Source: Bacteroidota bacterium
GTDB taxonomy: Bacteria; Bacteroidota; Bacteroidia; UKL13-3
Assembly: GCA_947453415.1 (NCBI GenBank)
Contig: CANGGG010000011.1
Location: 1-54,523, forward strand
Direction: 5' to 3'
DNA: 54,523 nt
The notes below the pieces were generated by a model. That model did no database searches and had not been told where the DNA came from. It saw nothing but the letters and a program-made list of their open reading frames with translations. Position 1 is the first letter of the stretch, and each line of letters starts with the position of its first letter. The position numbers were made by a program, and so were the translations under genes. Shown here one piece after another: positions 1-7,943 of this stretch.

Positions 1-238
1 CCCCTATTTTAAATCCTATGGCAGTAATGGTTTGTGTGGAAGTGGGGCCAGGTAAAATACTACATAATGAATTTAATTCCTTTAAGTCAGCTGATGTAAT
101 GTATTTTTTTTTATCAACTAATTTTTTTTGAAATTGAACTAAATGAACTTGAGGTCCACCAAAAGCAGTAACAGCCAGCTTTAATACATCTAATAAAAAT
201 AGAATATGTCTAAATCGTTTTATTTTTAAGCTGTTCAT
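1..238 (-). CDS. chrA: Chromate transporter ChrA family, N-terminal fragment (cut by window edge)
   Basis: I translated the minus strand from the ATG at 238; 79 codons are present before the window ends. The fragment shows the family hallmarks in order: an FGGPQVH motif near residue 27, a KKYI segment, and LPGPTSTQT followed by an IGFKIG helix. CHR-family proteins are inner-membrane anion (chromate/sulfate-like) transporters. A TAA stop lies directly before the ATG, so the start is fixed. The gene runs leftward and its C-terminal part is outside the window. Substrate is not proven by sequence. Confidence 0.85.
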   Translation of the reverse strand, partial: MNSLKIKRFRHILFLLDVLKLAVTAFGGPQVHLVQFQKKLVDKKKYITSADLKELNSLCSILPGPTSTQTITAIGFKIG

Positions 239-306
239 TTAATAGACCAAAAATAATATTGAATTTCAAATTCACAACCATTTTTTTTAATAAATACGAT
301 ATTAAG

Positions 307-346
307 CAAAACAAGCCGAATATTATTTAATATTCAGCTTGTTTTG
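307..346 (-). terminator. Rho-independent terminator after folE
   Basis: 18-bp arms (307-324 and 329-346) pair at 17 of 18 positions around a 4-nt loop. The hairpin lies just past the folE stop on the minus strand; the U-tract is weak. Confidence 0.6.
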
Positions 347-363
347 TTGTAATCAAAAAAATA

Positions 364-1032
364 TTATTTGCCGTCAAGCATAATGTATTTCATCAGTTCT
401 TCTCTGGTGCTGCTATCTAAAAACTTACCAGTATATTCACTTGTAACGGTGCTGCTATGAACATCTTGAACACCCCTCATGGCCACACACATATGATCTG
501 CTTCAATAATAACAGCAACACTATCAGTATTTAGTTCTTCTTTTAACATATTTGTTATTTGAATGGTCATGCGTTCTTGAACTTGAGGGCGTTGGGCAAA
601 ATAGCGCACTATTCTATTTAATTTTGACAGTCCAACTACTTTTCCATTTGGAATATATGCCACATGTGCCTTTCCTATGATTGGTACAAAATGATGTTCG
701 CAAACGCTATGAAAGGATATATTTTTTTCAAGTAAAATATTTTTATAATTATACCTGTTTTCAAATAATTTTACTTCTGGTTTATTTTTAGGATTTAAAC
801 CACTAAATATTTCATTTACATACATTTTTGCAACCCTATTTGGTGTTCCTTTTAAGCTATCATCGCTTAAATCTAGACCTAAAATTTGCATTATTTCTTT
901 AAAATGCTTTTCAATCAACTCTATTTTTAGTTCGTCATCTAACTTAAATGCATCATCTCTTAATGGAGTTTCTAACGAAAAACCAATATGATCGTTTCCA
1001 ATTACTTCTGTATTTATATTTTTATTTTCCAT
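364..1032 (-). CDS. folE: GTP cyclohydrolase I
   Basis: Converts GTP to 7,8-dihydroneopterin triphosphate, the first step of folate, tetrahydropterin and 7-deazaguanine (queuosine) synthesis; cytosolic homodecamer. From the ATG at 1032 the protein has 222 residues. The zinc ligands are visible as C111 and H114 in SVCEHH and C182 in HMCVAMRG; the family blocks GTPNRVAKM, LSKLNRIVRYFAQRPQVQER and SSTVTSEY follow in order. An earlier in-frame ATG at 1062 would add ten residues. I prefer 1032 because it matches the spacing to the IGNDHIG block that I recall from flavobacterial FolE and gives only an 11-bp overlap with queD. Cotranscribed downstream of queD, probably translationally coupled. Confidence 0.95.
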   Translation of the reverse strand: MENKNINTEVIGNDHIGFSLETPLRDDAFKLDDELKIELIEKHFKEIMQILGLDLSDDSLKGTPNRVAKMYVNEIFSGLNPKNKPEVKLFENRYNYKNILLEKNISFHSVCEHHFVPIIGKAHVAYIPNGKVVGLSKLNRIVRYFAQRPQVQERMTIQITNMLKEELNTDSVAVIIEADHMCVAMRGVQDVHSSTVTSEYTGKFLDSSTREELMKYIMLDGK

Positions 1033-1432
1033 TGTATTCAACAAAATTTCGTTCGGTTTCATATAAAATAATTTTCAATTTTAGTTTGGTATCAATTTTT
1101 TCTCTTAAAATCCGCCAAATTACTACAGCTATATTTTCTACAGTTGGATTTAATTCTTTAAATTCTTCAGTATCTAAGTTAAAGTTTTTATGGTCAAATT
1201 TGTTTTCAATTTCTTGGAAAATTATTTCATTTAAAATTTTCAAATCTATCAAATAACCTGTTTCTTCATCTATTTCACCCGTAACTGTAACTATTAAATC
1301 ATAATTATGACCGTGATAGTTTTTATTATTACATGCACCAAAATATAATTTATTTTTTTCTTCACTCCAACTTGTAACATTTAACCTGTGCGCTGCATTA
1401 AAGTGAGTTTTTCTTGAAACTGAAATTTCCAT
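1022..1432 (-). CDS. queD: 6-pyruvoyl-tetrahydropterin / 6-carboxy-tetrahydropterin synthase family protein
   Basis: 136 residues. Zinc-binding histidines are H15 (FNAAHRL) and H40/H42 (NYHGHNYD); the catalytic cysteine is C34 in FGACNN; the D80-H81 pair and the PTVEN block complete the active site. It acts on the FolE product, giving 6-carboxytetrahydropterin (queuosine route) or 6-pyruvoyltetrahydropterin. The FGxCNNxxxHGHNY spelling is close to the PTPS type, so I cannot choose between the two reactions. The gene precedes folE and overlaps it, so the two steps are made together. Confidence 0.88.
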   Translation of the reverse strand: MEISVSRKTHFNAAHRLNVTSWSEEKNKLYFGACNNKNYHGHNYDLIVTVTGEIDEETGYLIDLKILNEIIFQEIENKFDHKNFNLDTEEFKELNPTVENIAVVIWRILREKIDTKLKLKIILYETERNFVEYNGK

Positions 1433-1805
1433 TTGTTTTAAAAGTACTTTTTTTTATAAATATATATTCAATAACTAAATATGAATATATTTTGTTTCAA
1501 ATGTAATTCAAATTTTATTGTTTAATAATTTACTATGCAATATTTACTTAAAGATTCCTTATTTAATCTAATTTATTTAGAGTAATTCTAAATAATAACT
1601 TTTTATTGTTTTAATTTTAGCCTTTATTTTGTAATAATTTTGTAATTAATCTGTTTGAAATGTCATTTTATTAAAATTAAATAATTGAAAATAAGAATAA
1701 TATGATTTTGTTTAATTAAAAAGATATTTAGTTAAACAAAGTGTTTGCTTTTGTGAAAATAATAACCCAATCTTGTTGAACAATAATTGAAAATAATTAA
1801 ACAAA
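1433..1805. other. Intergenic region without a recognised gene
   Basis: 373 bases of very AT-rich DNA between the divergent queD and sigma-factor genes. I found no coding frame, RNA gene or convincing TAnnTTTG promoter box; it must hold the promoters of both genes. Confidence 0.5.
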
Positions 1806-2351
1806 ATGACATCAATACATTTCAAAAATACAGTTCAGCATGAAGCAAAAAGTTTGCGTAAATATGCTTATCAATTAACTCGTAATATTGACGACACCGA
1901 TGATTTAGTTCAAGAAACGATGTTAAAAGCATTTACCTATCAAGATAAGTTTCAAGAAGGTACTAATTTAAAAGGTTGGTTATATACAATTATGAAAAAT
2001 ACTTTTATAAATAATTACCGAAGAATGATTAAAAGAAATACTTTTATTGACAATACCAATAATGAGTATTTTATTGATTCATTTGCAATTACTGAAGCAA
2101 ATAAAGGTGAACAAAAGTTTATTATTCAAGACATTGAAGCAGAAATAGAAAAATTACCTTTAAATTTAAAAACTCCTTTTACTATGAGTTTTAACGGTTT
2201 TAAATATGAAGAAATTGCTGTGATGCTTAATATTCCAATTGGAACTGTAAAAACTAGAATTTTTGTAGCAAAACGTGAGTTAAAAGGAAAATTAAGCAAC
2301 TATGCTAAAATGTATGGATACGATAAAGTAGCTGATGAAATTGCAGCTTAA
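1806..2351 (+). CDS. RNA polymerase sigma factor, ECF (sigma-70 family)
   Basis: 181 residues, the normal size for an ECF sigma factor. Region 2 is visible as DDLVQETMLKAF followed by NLKGWLYTIMKNTFINNYRR (about residues 33-75). Region 4 with its helix-turn-helix is YEEIAVMLNIPIGTVKTRI (about 138-156). It would direct core polymerase to a small regulon. No anti-sigma or sensor gene is adjacent, so control is not visible here. It is monocistronic: a strong terminator follows about 45 bases after the stop. Confidence 0.9.
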   Translation: MTSIHFKNTVQHEAKSLRKYAYQLTRNIDDTDDLVQETMLKAFTYQDKFQEGTNLKGWLYTIMKNTFINNYRRMIKRNTFIDNTNNEYFIDSFAITEANKGEQKFIIQDIEAEIEKLPLNLKTPFTMSFNGFKYEEIAVMLNIPIGTVKTRIFVAKRELKGKLSNYAKMYGYDKVADEIAA

Positions 2352-2395
2352 ATAACCAAGAAATTGTATTTGAGTTTAAATTATATGTAAAATTA

Positions 2396-2432
2396 AGGCT
2401 TGTCACAAATTGTTTGACAGGCCTTTTTTTTT
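2396..2432 (+). terminator. Rho-independent terminator of the sigma-factor gene
   Basis: AGGCTTGTCA (2396-2405) pairs with TGACAGGCCT (2415-2424) with one G-U pair, followed by nine T. Confidence 0.85.
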
Positions 2433-2467
2433 AATTTTAAATGGCTGAAATCATGTGATAAATAATG

Positions 2468-2497
2468 TTTTCAATTAAACTTTTATTTGTACATTTG
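2468..2497 (+). promoter_or_regulatory. Probable Bacteroidota-type promoter of the metal efflux operon
   Basis: TACATTTG at 2490-2497 matches the -7 box TAnnTTTG exactly. A TTTT tract at 2468-2471, 18 bp upstream, could be the -33 element. The predicted transcription start falls at or next to the TTG start codon at 2503, so the message may be leaderless. Confidence 0.45.
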
Positions 2498-2502
2498 ATG
2501 CA

Positions 2503-2889
2503 TTGAAAAAATGCATTTCCATATTATTTTTAAGTGTATATTTATTAACTGCTACTGAGTTCAATGAATTGTTTAAATTGCCATTATTGGTTGAACATTT
2601 CATGCAACATAATGAAGGAAATAAACATGTAGATTTTTGGGAGTTTTTATATAATCATTATTCAACTACTTCTATAAAAGTTGCTGACAGCGAGGAAGAC
2701 ATGAAATTACCTTTTAAATCACAATCGCATTTTGAAAAAAACAATACCATCAATTCAATCTGTTTTGACCTTACAGTTGAAACAAATAATTTACCTTCCT
2801 TTACAGTAAAAGATTTTGTTGTTATTTCGGAACAATTTAACATTACTTCTTCCATTAACTCCATTTGGCAACCGCCAAAATTTTCATAA
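2503..2889 (+). CDS. Small exported protein of the metal efflux operon, function unknown
   Basis: 128 residues starting at a TTG; no in-frame ATG is available near the N-terminus. Residues 1-18 look like a signal peptide with a hydrophobic core (ISILFLSVYLLTA). The body carries ATEFNELFKLPLLVEHF, DMKLPFKS, PSFTVKD and a terminal IWQPPKF. I know this pattern from small proteins encoded directly upstream of CzcA/CusA genes in Bacteroidota; no function is established to my knowledge. It lies 105 bases before the pump gene on the same strand. A periplasmic metal-related accessory role is inference. Confidence 0.75.
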   Translation: MKKCISILFLSVYLLTATEFNELFKLPLLVEHFMQHNEGNKHVDFWEFLYNHYSTTSIKVADSEEDMKLPFKSQSHFEKNNTINSICFDLTVETNNLPSFTVKDFVVISEQFNITSSINSIWQPPKFS

Positions 2890-2994
2890 ATATATTATAT
2901 ATTTTCGCCTTCAATTTATGATTGAACAGTTTTTTGTATACTGTTTTGTCAATATATTTTGTAGCTTTTCTAAAATTAAAAAATTTTATGCTTT

Positions 2995-5900
2995 ATGCTG
3001 AATAGTATTATTTCCTTTTCTGTAAAACAGAAACTGATTATAGGGCTTTTTACAATTGCCTTAATTGGTTATGGTAGTTACCAATTTACAAAATTACCCA
3101 TTGATGCTGTTCCCGATATTACTAATAATCAGGTTCAGGTAATTACTGTTGCCCCATCTTATGGTGCTACCGACATTGAAAGGTTAGTTACATTTCCAAT
3201 TGAATTGGCAAATAGTAATATTTCTGGTTTACATGAAATTAGAAGTTTTTCCAGATTCGGATTGTCGTTAGTAACCATTGTTTTTGAAGACGGAATCGAC
3301 ATTTATTGGGCTCGTCAGCAAGTAGCCGAAAGGTTACAACAAGTTCAAGCCGATTTACCAAAGGGAATTGGTTCAATTTCTATGGGTCCTGTAACTACTG
3401 GTTTAGGCGAAATTTATCAATATTCTGTTCGTGCAAAAGAAGGTTATGAAAGTAAATACGATGCCATGGAATTACGAACTATTCAAGATTGGATGGTGCG
3501 TAGGCAATTACTTGGCGTAAAAGGTGTAGCCGATGTGAGTAGCTTTGGTGGAAAATTGAAACAATACGAAATATCAATCAATTCCAATAAACTTCAATCA
3601 TATAATATTACGGTCAATGATGTGTTTGCTGCTTTGGAAAGCAATAACCAAAATACGGGTGGTGCTTATATTGAAAAAGGGCCAACTGTTTTATACATTC
3701 GAAGTGAAGGTTTGGTTGGTAGCATTGATGATATCAAATCGGTTTTTATTAAAAAAACGGCAAGTGGTGCTCCTCTTTTAATTAAAGATGTGGCCGATGT
3801 TCGTTTTGGATATGCCACTCGTTATGGTGCCATGTGTTATAACGATAAAGGTGAAGTAGCTGGTGCCGTTGTAATGATGCTAAAAGGTGCAAACAGCAGT
3901 GATGTAATTAAAAATGTAAAAGAGCGAATTGATCAAATTCAAAAAACATTGCCCGAAGGTGTAATCATTGACCCGTTTTTAGACAGAACAAAAATGGTAA
4001 ATAATGCCATTGGAACTGTTAAAACTAATTTACTCGAGGGTGCATTGATTGTACTTTTTGTGCTGATATTATTTTTAGGAAACATGCGTGCTGGATTTTT
4101 AGTGGCTTCAGTAATTCCATTAGCCATGCTTTTTGCAGTAATCATGATGAATATTTTTGGTGTAATTGGAAATTTAATGAGCTTAGGAGCATTAGATTTT
4201 GGATTAATTGTAGATGGTTCAGTTTTTATTGTGGAAGCAGTACTGCATCAATTAACACATAGTAAGCATTTTGCCACTACCAATCTTTTATCGCAAAAGC
4301 AAATGGATTCCGAGGTAACAGGTGCTTCCAAAAAAATGGCTAGAAGTGTGGTTTTTGGACAAATAATTATTCTAATAGTTTATTTACCAACTTTTGCATT
4401 ACGTGGAATTGAAGGAAAAATGTTCATTCCAATGGCGCAAACTGTTGCTTTTGCTTTACTTGGAGCATTTTTACTTTCTATCACTTATATTCCAATGATG
4501 AGTGCTTTGTTAATGAGTAAAAAGATTTCACATAAAAAGACTTTTTCTGATAAAATGATGGAATTTTTTGAACGTCATTATCAAAAAGCTTTAAATAATG
4601 TGCTCAAATTTCCAAAAACAATAATCATTTCTGCGGTTTCCTTATTTATTATATCCATTTTTGTTTTAATGCAAATGGGAGGGGAGTTTATTCCAGCTTT
4701 AGAGGAAGGAGATTTTGCAGTAGAAACAAGGGTTTTAACAGGAAGTAATTTAACAACAACTATTGAAAATACTCAAAAAGCTGCTAAAATATTAAAGGAA
4801 CAATTTCCTGAGGTGCAACAAGTAGTTACTAAAATTGGAAGTGGCGAAATTCCAACGGATCCAATGCCTATGGAAGCTGCCGATATGATGGTCATTTTAA
4901 AAGATAAAGATGAATGGATTTCCGCAAAAACTTTTCCTGAACTTTCCGAAAAAATGAGCAAAGCCATAGAGGCTGTTCCAGGTGTTACCACCAGTTTTCA
5001 GTTTCCAGTTCAAATGCGTTTTAATGAATTAATGACAGGTGCAAAACAAGATGTTGTTTGTAAGATATTCGGTGAAAACATGGATACTTTGGCTCATTAT
5101 GCTGAAAAATTAGGCCAATTATCAGCTATGGTTGAAGGCACTAAAAACCTTTTTGTGGAGCCCGTTAGCGGAATGCCTCAAATTATTATTGAATATAACA
5201 GAGCTGCAATTGCCCAATATGGTTTGAATATTTCTGATATCAATAAAATTGTAAATACTGGTTTAGCTGGTCAATCTACTGGTTTTGTTTTTGAAGGTGA
5301 AAAACGTTTTGAATTGGTAGTTCGTTTATCCGGTGACCAACGTAAAAATATAGAAGATGTAAGAAATCTTTTAATTCCAACAGCCATGGGTGTTCAAATT
5401 CCTTTAAGCCAATTGGCCAATGTGGAAATGAAAGAAGGCCCTAATCAAATTCAACGCGAAGATGCCAAACGAAGAATTGTGGTGGGATTCAATGTTCGTG
5501 GCCGTGATGTGCAATCAATAGTAGAAGAATTACAAAGCAAAGTGGAGAAAAATATTAAGTTTCCTGCAGGTTATTATGTAACTTATGGTGGAGCTTTTGA
5601 AAACTTAAATGCAGCCAAAGCAAGGTTAAGTGTAACTGTTCCAATTTCATTATTGTTGATCTTTTTATTGCTTTATTTTTCATTCAATTCTATCAAACAA
5701 AGTTTGCTTATTTATTCAGCCATTCCGCTTTCAGCAGTGGGTGGAATATTTGCATTATCTATTCGTGAAATGCCTTTTAGTATTTCGGCAGGTGTTGGTT
5801 TTATTGCGCTTTTTGGTGTGGCAGTATTAAACGGAATTGTGCTCATTGCGGAGTTTAACCGATTAAAAGCAGAAGGATGGAGCAATACCAGAAAACGAGT

Positions 5901-6138
5901 TTTGATGGGAACTAAAATCAAATTACGCCCAGTATTAATGACCGCCTTTGTTGCTTCGTTAGGGTTTTTGCCTATGGCAATTAGTAGCGGTGCTGGTGCC
6001 GAAGTTCAACGTCCATTAGCCACAGTAGTAATTGGGGGATTAATGATTGCAACGCTTTTAACATTATTCGTATTGCCGATTTTGTATGTTTTGTTAGAAA
6101 ATTACGAAACTAAAAGTGCAATTGGCAGCAAAAAATAG
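2995..6138 (+). CDS. czcA: CusA/CzcA-family heavy-metal efflux RND pump
   Basis: 1047 residues, the usual length for the inner-membrane proton/cation antiporter of a tripartite metal efflux complex. Visible features: N-terminal transmembrane helix, PIDAVPDITNNQVQV, the porter-domain WARQQVAERL block, and the TM4 proton-relay aspartates D401 and D407 in GALDFGLIVDGSVFIVE. It ends with the second TM bundle (FGVAVLNGIVLIAEFN, LRPVLMTAFVASLGFLPMA). Many Bacteroidota fuse this pump to the outer-membrane factor; here the channel is separate. ATG at 2995 is chosen over the out-of-frame ATG at 2988. Exact metal (Cu, Ag, Zn, Co, Cd) cannot be read. Confidence 0.96.
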   Translation: MLNSIISFSVKQKLIIGLFTIALIGYGSYQFTKLPIDAVPDITNNQVQVITVAPSYGATDIERLVTFPIELANSNISGLHEIRSFSRFGLSLVTIVFEDGIDIYWARQQVAERLQQVQADLPKGIGSISMGPVTTGLGEIYQYSVRAKEGYESKYDAMELRTIQDWMVRRQLLGVKGVADVSSFGGKLKQYEISINSNKLQSYNITVNDVFAALESNNQNTGGAYIEKGPTVLYIRSEGLVGSIDDIKSVFIKKTASGAPLLIKDVADVRFGYATRYGAMCYNDKGEVAGAVVMMLKGANSSDVIKNVKERIDQIQKTLPEGVIIDPFLDRTKMVNNAIGTVKTNLLEGALIVLFVLILFLGNMRAGFLVASVIPLAMLFAVIMMNIFGVIGNLMSLGALDFGLIVDGSVFIVEAVLHQLTHSKHFATTNLLSQKQMDSEVTGASKKMARSVVFGQIIILIVYLPTFALRGIEGKMFIPMAQTVAFALLGAFLLSITYIPMMSALLMSKKISHKKTFSDKMMEFFERHYQKALNNVLKFPKTIIISAVSLFIISIFVLMQMGGEFIPALEEGDFAVETRVLTGSNLTTTIENTQKAAKILKEQFPEVQQVVTKIGSGEIPTDPMPMEAADMMVILKDKDEWISAKTFPELSEKMSKAIEAVPGVTTSFQFPVQMRFNELMTGAKQDVVCKIFGENMDTLAHYAEKLGQLSAMVEGTKNLFVEPVSGMPQIIIEYNRAAIAQYGLNISDINKIVNTGLAGQSTGFVFEGEKRFELVVRLSGDQRKNIEDVRNLLIPTAMGVQIPLSQLANVEMKEGPNQIQREDAKRRIVVGFNVRGRDVQSIVEELQSKVEKNIKFPAGYYVTYGGAFENLNAAKARLSVTVPISLLLIFLLLYFSFNSIKQSLLIYSAIPLSAVGGIFALSIREMPFSISAGVGFIALFGVAVLNGIVLIAEFNRLKAEGWSNTRKRVLMGTKIKLRPVLMTAFVASLGFLPMAISSGAGAEVQRPLATVVIGGLMIATLLTLFVLPILYVLLENYETKSAIGSKK

Positions 6139-6164
6139 GCAATAAGCAAAGGGCAATAAGCAAT
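6138..6164. repeat. GCAATAAGCAA direct-repeat filler
   Basis: Two imperfect copies of GGCAATAAGCAA directly after czcA. The shared word GGGCAATAAGCAAT recurs between xseA and xseB at 12863-12876. Confidence 0.6.
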
Positions 6165-6168
6165 TTTT

Positions 6169-6197
6169 CCCGCAGATTTCGCAGAATTTCGCAGAAT
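6169..6197 (-). repeat. TCTGCG iteron array, left (inverted) copy
   Basis: Read on the minus strand it carries TCTGCG three times at 10-11-base spacing, ending in GGG. It is the inverted counterpart of the arrays at 6658 and 6742; together they bracket the GxxExxY gene. Confidence 0.75.
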
Positions 6198-6236
6198 AAA
6201 TAACAAAATAAGTATAACAATTAAACGAAATATAAA

Positions 6237-6614
6237 ATGACAGAAAATGATGTTTCATATAAAATAAGAAATGCAATTTTTAAGGTATATAATGAATTAG
6301 GTCCAGGTTTATTTGAAAGTGTTTATGAATCTGCTCTAATTTATCAACTCAGAAAAGATGGACTTAAAGCAATTGCACAAGTTGAAGTTCCCGTTTATTA
6401 CGATGAACAAAAATTAGAAATAGGATTTAGAATAGATATTTTAGTAGAAGATTTGGTAATTATAGAAATTAAATCAGTAGAAGAAATCTCAAAAGTTCAT
6501 CATAAACAGTTATTAACTTATTTAAAGTTAACAGAAATAAGATTAGGTCTTTTGGTAAATTTCAATACAGATAATATTGGAGATTCAATAATAAGAAAGG
6601 TAAACGGACTATGA
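6237..6614 (+). CDS. GxxExxY family protein, predicted PD-(D/E)xK nuclease fold
   Basis: 125 residues. The name-giving motif is G24-L-F-E27-S-V-Y30. A nuclease-like core follows: D67 in FRIDILV, then E77-I-K79 in IIEIKS, and Q91 in HHKQLLTYL, the order expected for PD-(D/E)xK enzymes. The family is widespread and of unsettled function. The gene sits between the metal pump and its outer-membrane channel and has no link to metal transport. It lies inside inverted TCTGCG iteron arrays (6169-6197 left; 6658-6685 and 6742-6772 right). Its stop overlaps an ATG at 6611 by four bases. I infer a mobile or formerly mobile unit; no transposase or integrase is present. Confidence 0.88.
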   Translation: MTENDVSYKIRNAIFKVYNELGPGLFESVYESALIYQLRKDGLKAIAQVEVPVYYDEQKLEIGFRIDILVEDLVIIEIKSVEEISKVHHKQLLTYLKLTEIRLGLLVNFNTDNIGDSIIRKVNGL

Positions 6615-6657
6615 GAAAAATAGTAAATATTAGGATGCATAAAGAATTTGTGAGGAG

Positions 6658-6685
6658 TTCCGCGTTAATCTGCTTTATCTGCGGG
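6658..6685 (+). repeat. TCTGCG iteron array, right copy 1
   Basis: Degenerate units (TCCGCG, TCTGCT, TCTGCG) ending in GGG and inverted relative to 6169-6197. In the frame of the downstream channel gene it reads SALICFICGQ. Confidence 0.7.
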
Positions 6686-6712
6686 CAAATCTATAAACAA
6701 CTTCAATGCCTT

Positions 6713-7942
6713 TTGAATAAATATACTCATAAAATATTAGCATTATCTGCGTTAATCTGCGTTATCTGCGGGCAAACCTTTGCGCAGCAAATCAATTTAC
6801 CGGCAGCATTAGATTCAGCTTTGAACAATAATTTAAATGTAAAAAATGAAAAACTGAAAGTTGATTATCAGAAAAAGTTGATTCAAACTGGTGCCAATAT
6901 TCCGCAAACAATGGTGAATGCGGAGTACGGACAAATCAATAGCATTTATAACGATACACGTTTTGGAATTGTTCAAAATTTGAATTTTCCAAGCGTTTAT
7001 TCCTATCAAAAAAGTGCTTTAAAATCGCTTTGGAAAAGCAGTAATATGAGTGTGGCTTTGAAAGAAGTAGAACTAAAAAAACAAGTTCGACAAACATTTT
7101 ATACGTACTTGTTTTTATTGCAAAAACAAAAATTATTGCAAAGCAACGATAGCATGTATATTGGTTTTTTAACAAAGGCTACTGCTCGTTTTAAATCGGG
7201 TGAAAGCAATGTGTTAGAACAAACAACAGCTGAAAATCAAAGGGCGCAAATTAGCATCCAATTGAATCAGCTAAATACTGACATGGAATTATTATTGATG
7301 CAGTTTCAATTGCTTTTGAATACTTCAATAGCTTATATTCCAAGTGATGATAATTTTAAAATGAACATTGCCAATCAAACCGATAGCAATGTAATTGGAA
7401 ACCATCCATCCATTAAATTATTGCAACAGCAAAAACAGTATTCATTGGTAAATACTCGTTTGGAAAAAGCGCGCTTGTTGCCAGAATTAACGCTAGCTTA
7501 CAGCAATATGAGTATAAAAGGAGTTGGAGCCGATAATATTGATTATGCTTATGAAAAACGCTTTCAATCTGCACAAATTGGTTTAGGAATTCCTTTGTTT
7601 TTCAGGTCGTTTAATGCCAAAATTGGTGCTTCAAAATTAGAACAATTAATGGCTGATAACAGGTTGAAAACGGAAACTAATTTAATGAATGCTGAATGGA
7701 ATAAAACCAATGCGCAGTATTTAAATTATTTGAAAACAATTACTATTTATGAAAGTAAAACTTTGAATAATGCACAATTAATTATAGAAACTGCTAACAA
7801 GCAATTTACCAATGGCGATATCAATTATATTGAATGGGTGATGTTGACGAATCAGGCAATTTCAATAAAAAATGAATATTTAAATGGTGTTTATAATTTA
7901 AACGAAACCATTATTCAATTGAATTATTTAAGCAATAAATAA
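6713..7942 (+). CDS. czcC: TolC/CzcC-family outer-membrane efflux channel
   Basis: Outer-membrane factor of the tripartite metal pump. The mature part shows the OMF pattern (DSALNNNLNVKNEK near the start, long coiled-coil helices, QIGLGIPLFF strand, a second helix pair at the C-terminus). The frame is open from ATG 6611, but I place the start at TTG 6713: this gives 410 residues with a compact signal peptide ending TFAQ, whereas 6611 would put 34 extra residues, including a second hydrophobic stretch, in front. Residues 12-20 of the signal peptide (SALICVICG) are encoded by the TCTGCG repeat itself. It abuts the CDF gene downstream. Confidence 0.85.
   Translation: MNKYTHKILALSALICVICGQTFAQQINLPAALDSALNNNLNVKNEKLKVDYQKKLIQTGANIPQTMVNAEYGQINSIYNDTRFGIVQNLNFPSVYSYQKSALKSLWKSSNMSVALKEVELKKQVRQTFYTYLFLLQKQKLLQSNDSMYIGFLTKATARFKSGESNVLEQTTAENQRAQISIQLNQLNTDMELLLMQFQLLLNTSIAYIPSDDNFKMNIANQTDSNVIGNHPSIKLLQQQKQYSLVNTRLEKARLLPELTLAYSNMSIKGVGADNIDYAYEKRFQSAQIGLGIPLFFRSFNAKIGASKLEQLMADNRLKTETNLMNAEWNKTNAQYLNYLKTITIYESKTLNNAQLIIETANKQFTNGDINYIEWVMLTNQAISIKNEYLNGVYNLNETIIQLNYLSNK
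6742..6772 (+). repeat. TCTGCG iteron array, right copy 2, inside the channel's signal-peptide codons
   Basis: Three exact TCTGCG units from 6746, spaced 11 and 10 bases, ending in GGG at 6772. They are read in frame as SALICVICG within the signal peptide of the outer-membrane channel. Confidence 0.75.
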
Positions 7943-7943
7943 T

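Noticed and set aside
2816-3001. 61-residue frame overlapping the first codons of czcA
   Set aside because: Overlaps two real genes in another frame and has no start signal or recognisable pattern.
6094-6276. Minus-strand frame across the iteron region and GxxExxY start
   Set aside because: It is only the complement of repeats and a real gene; no signal supports it.
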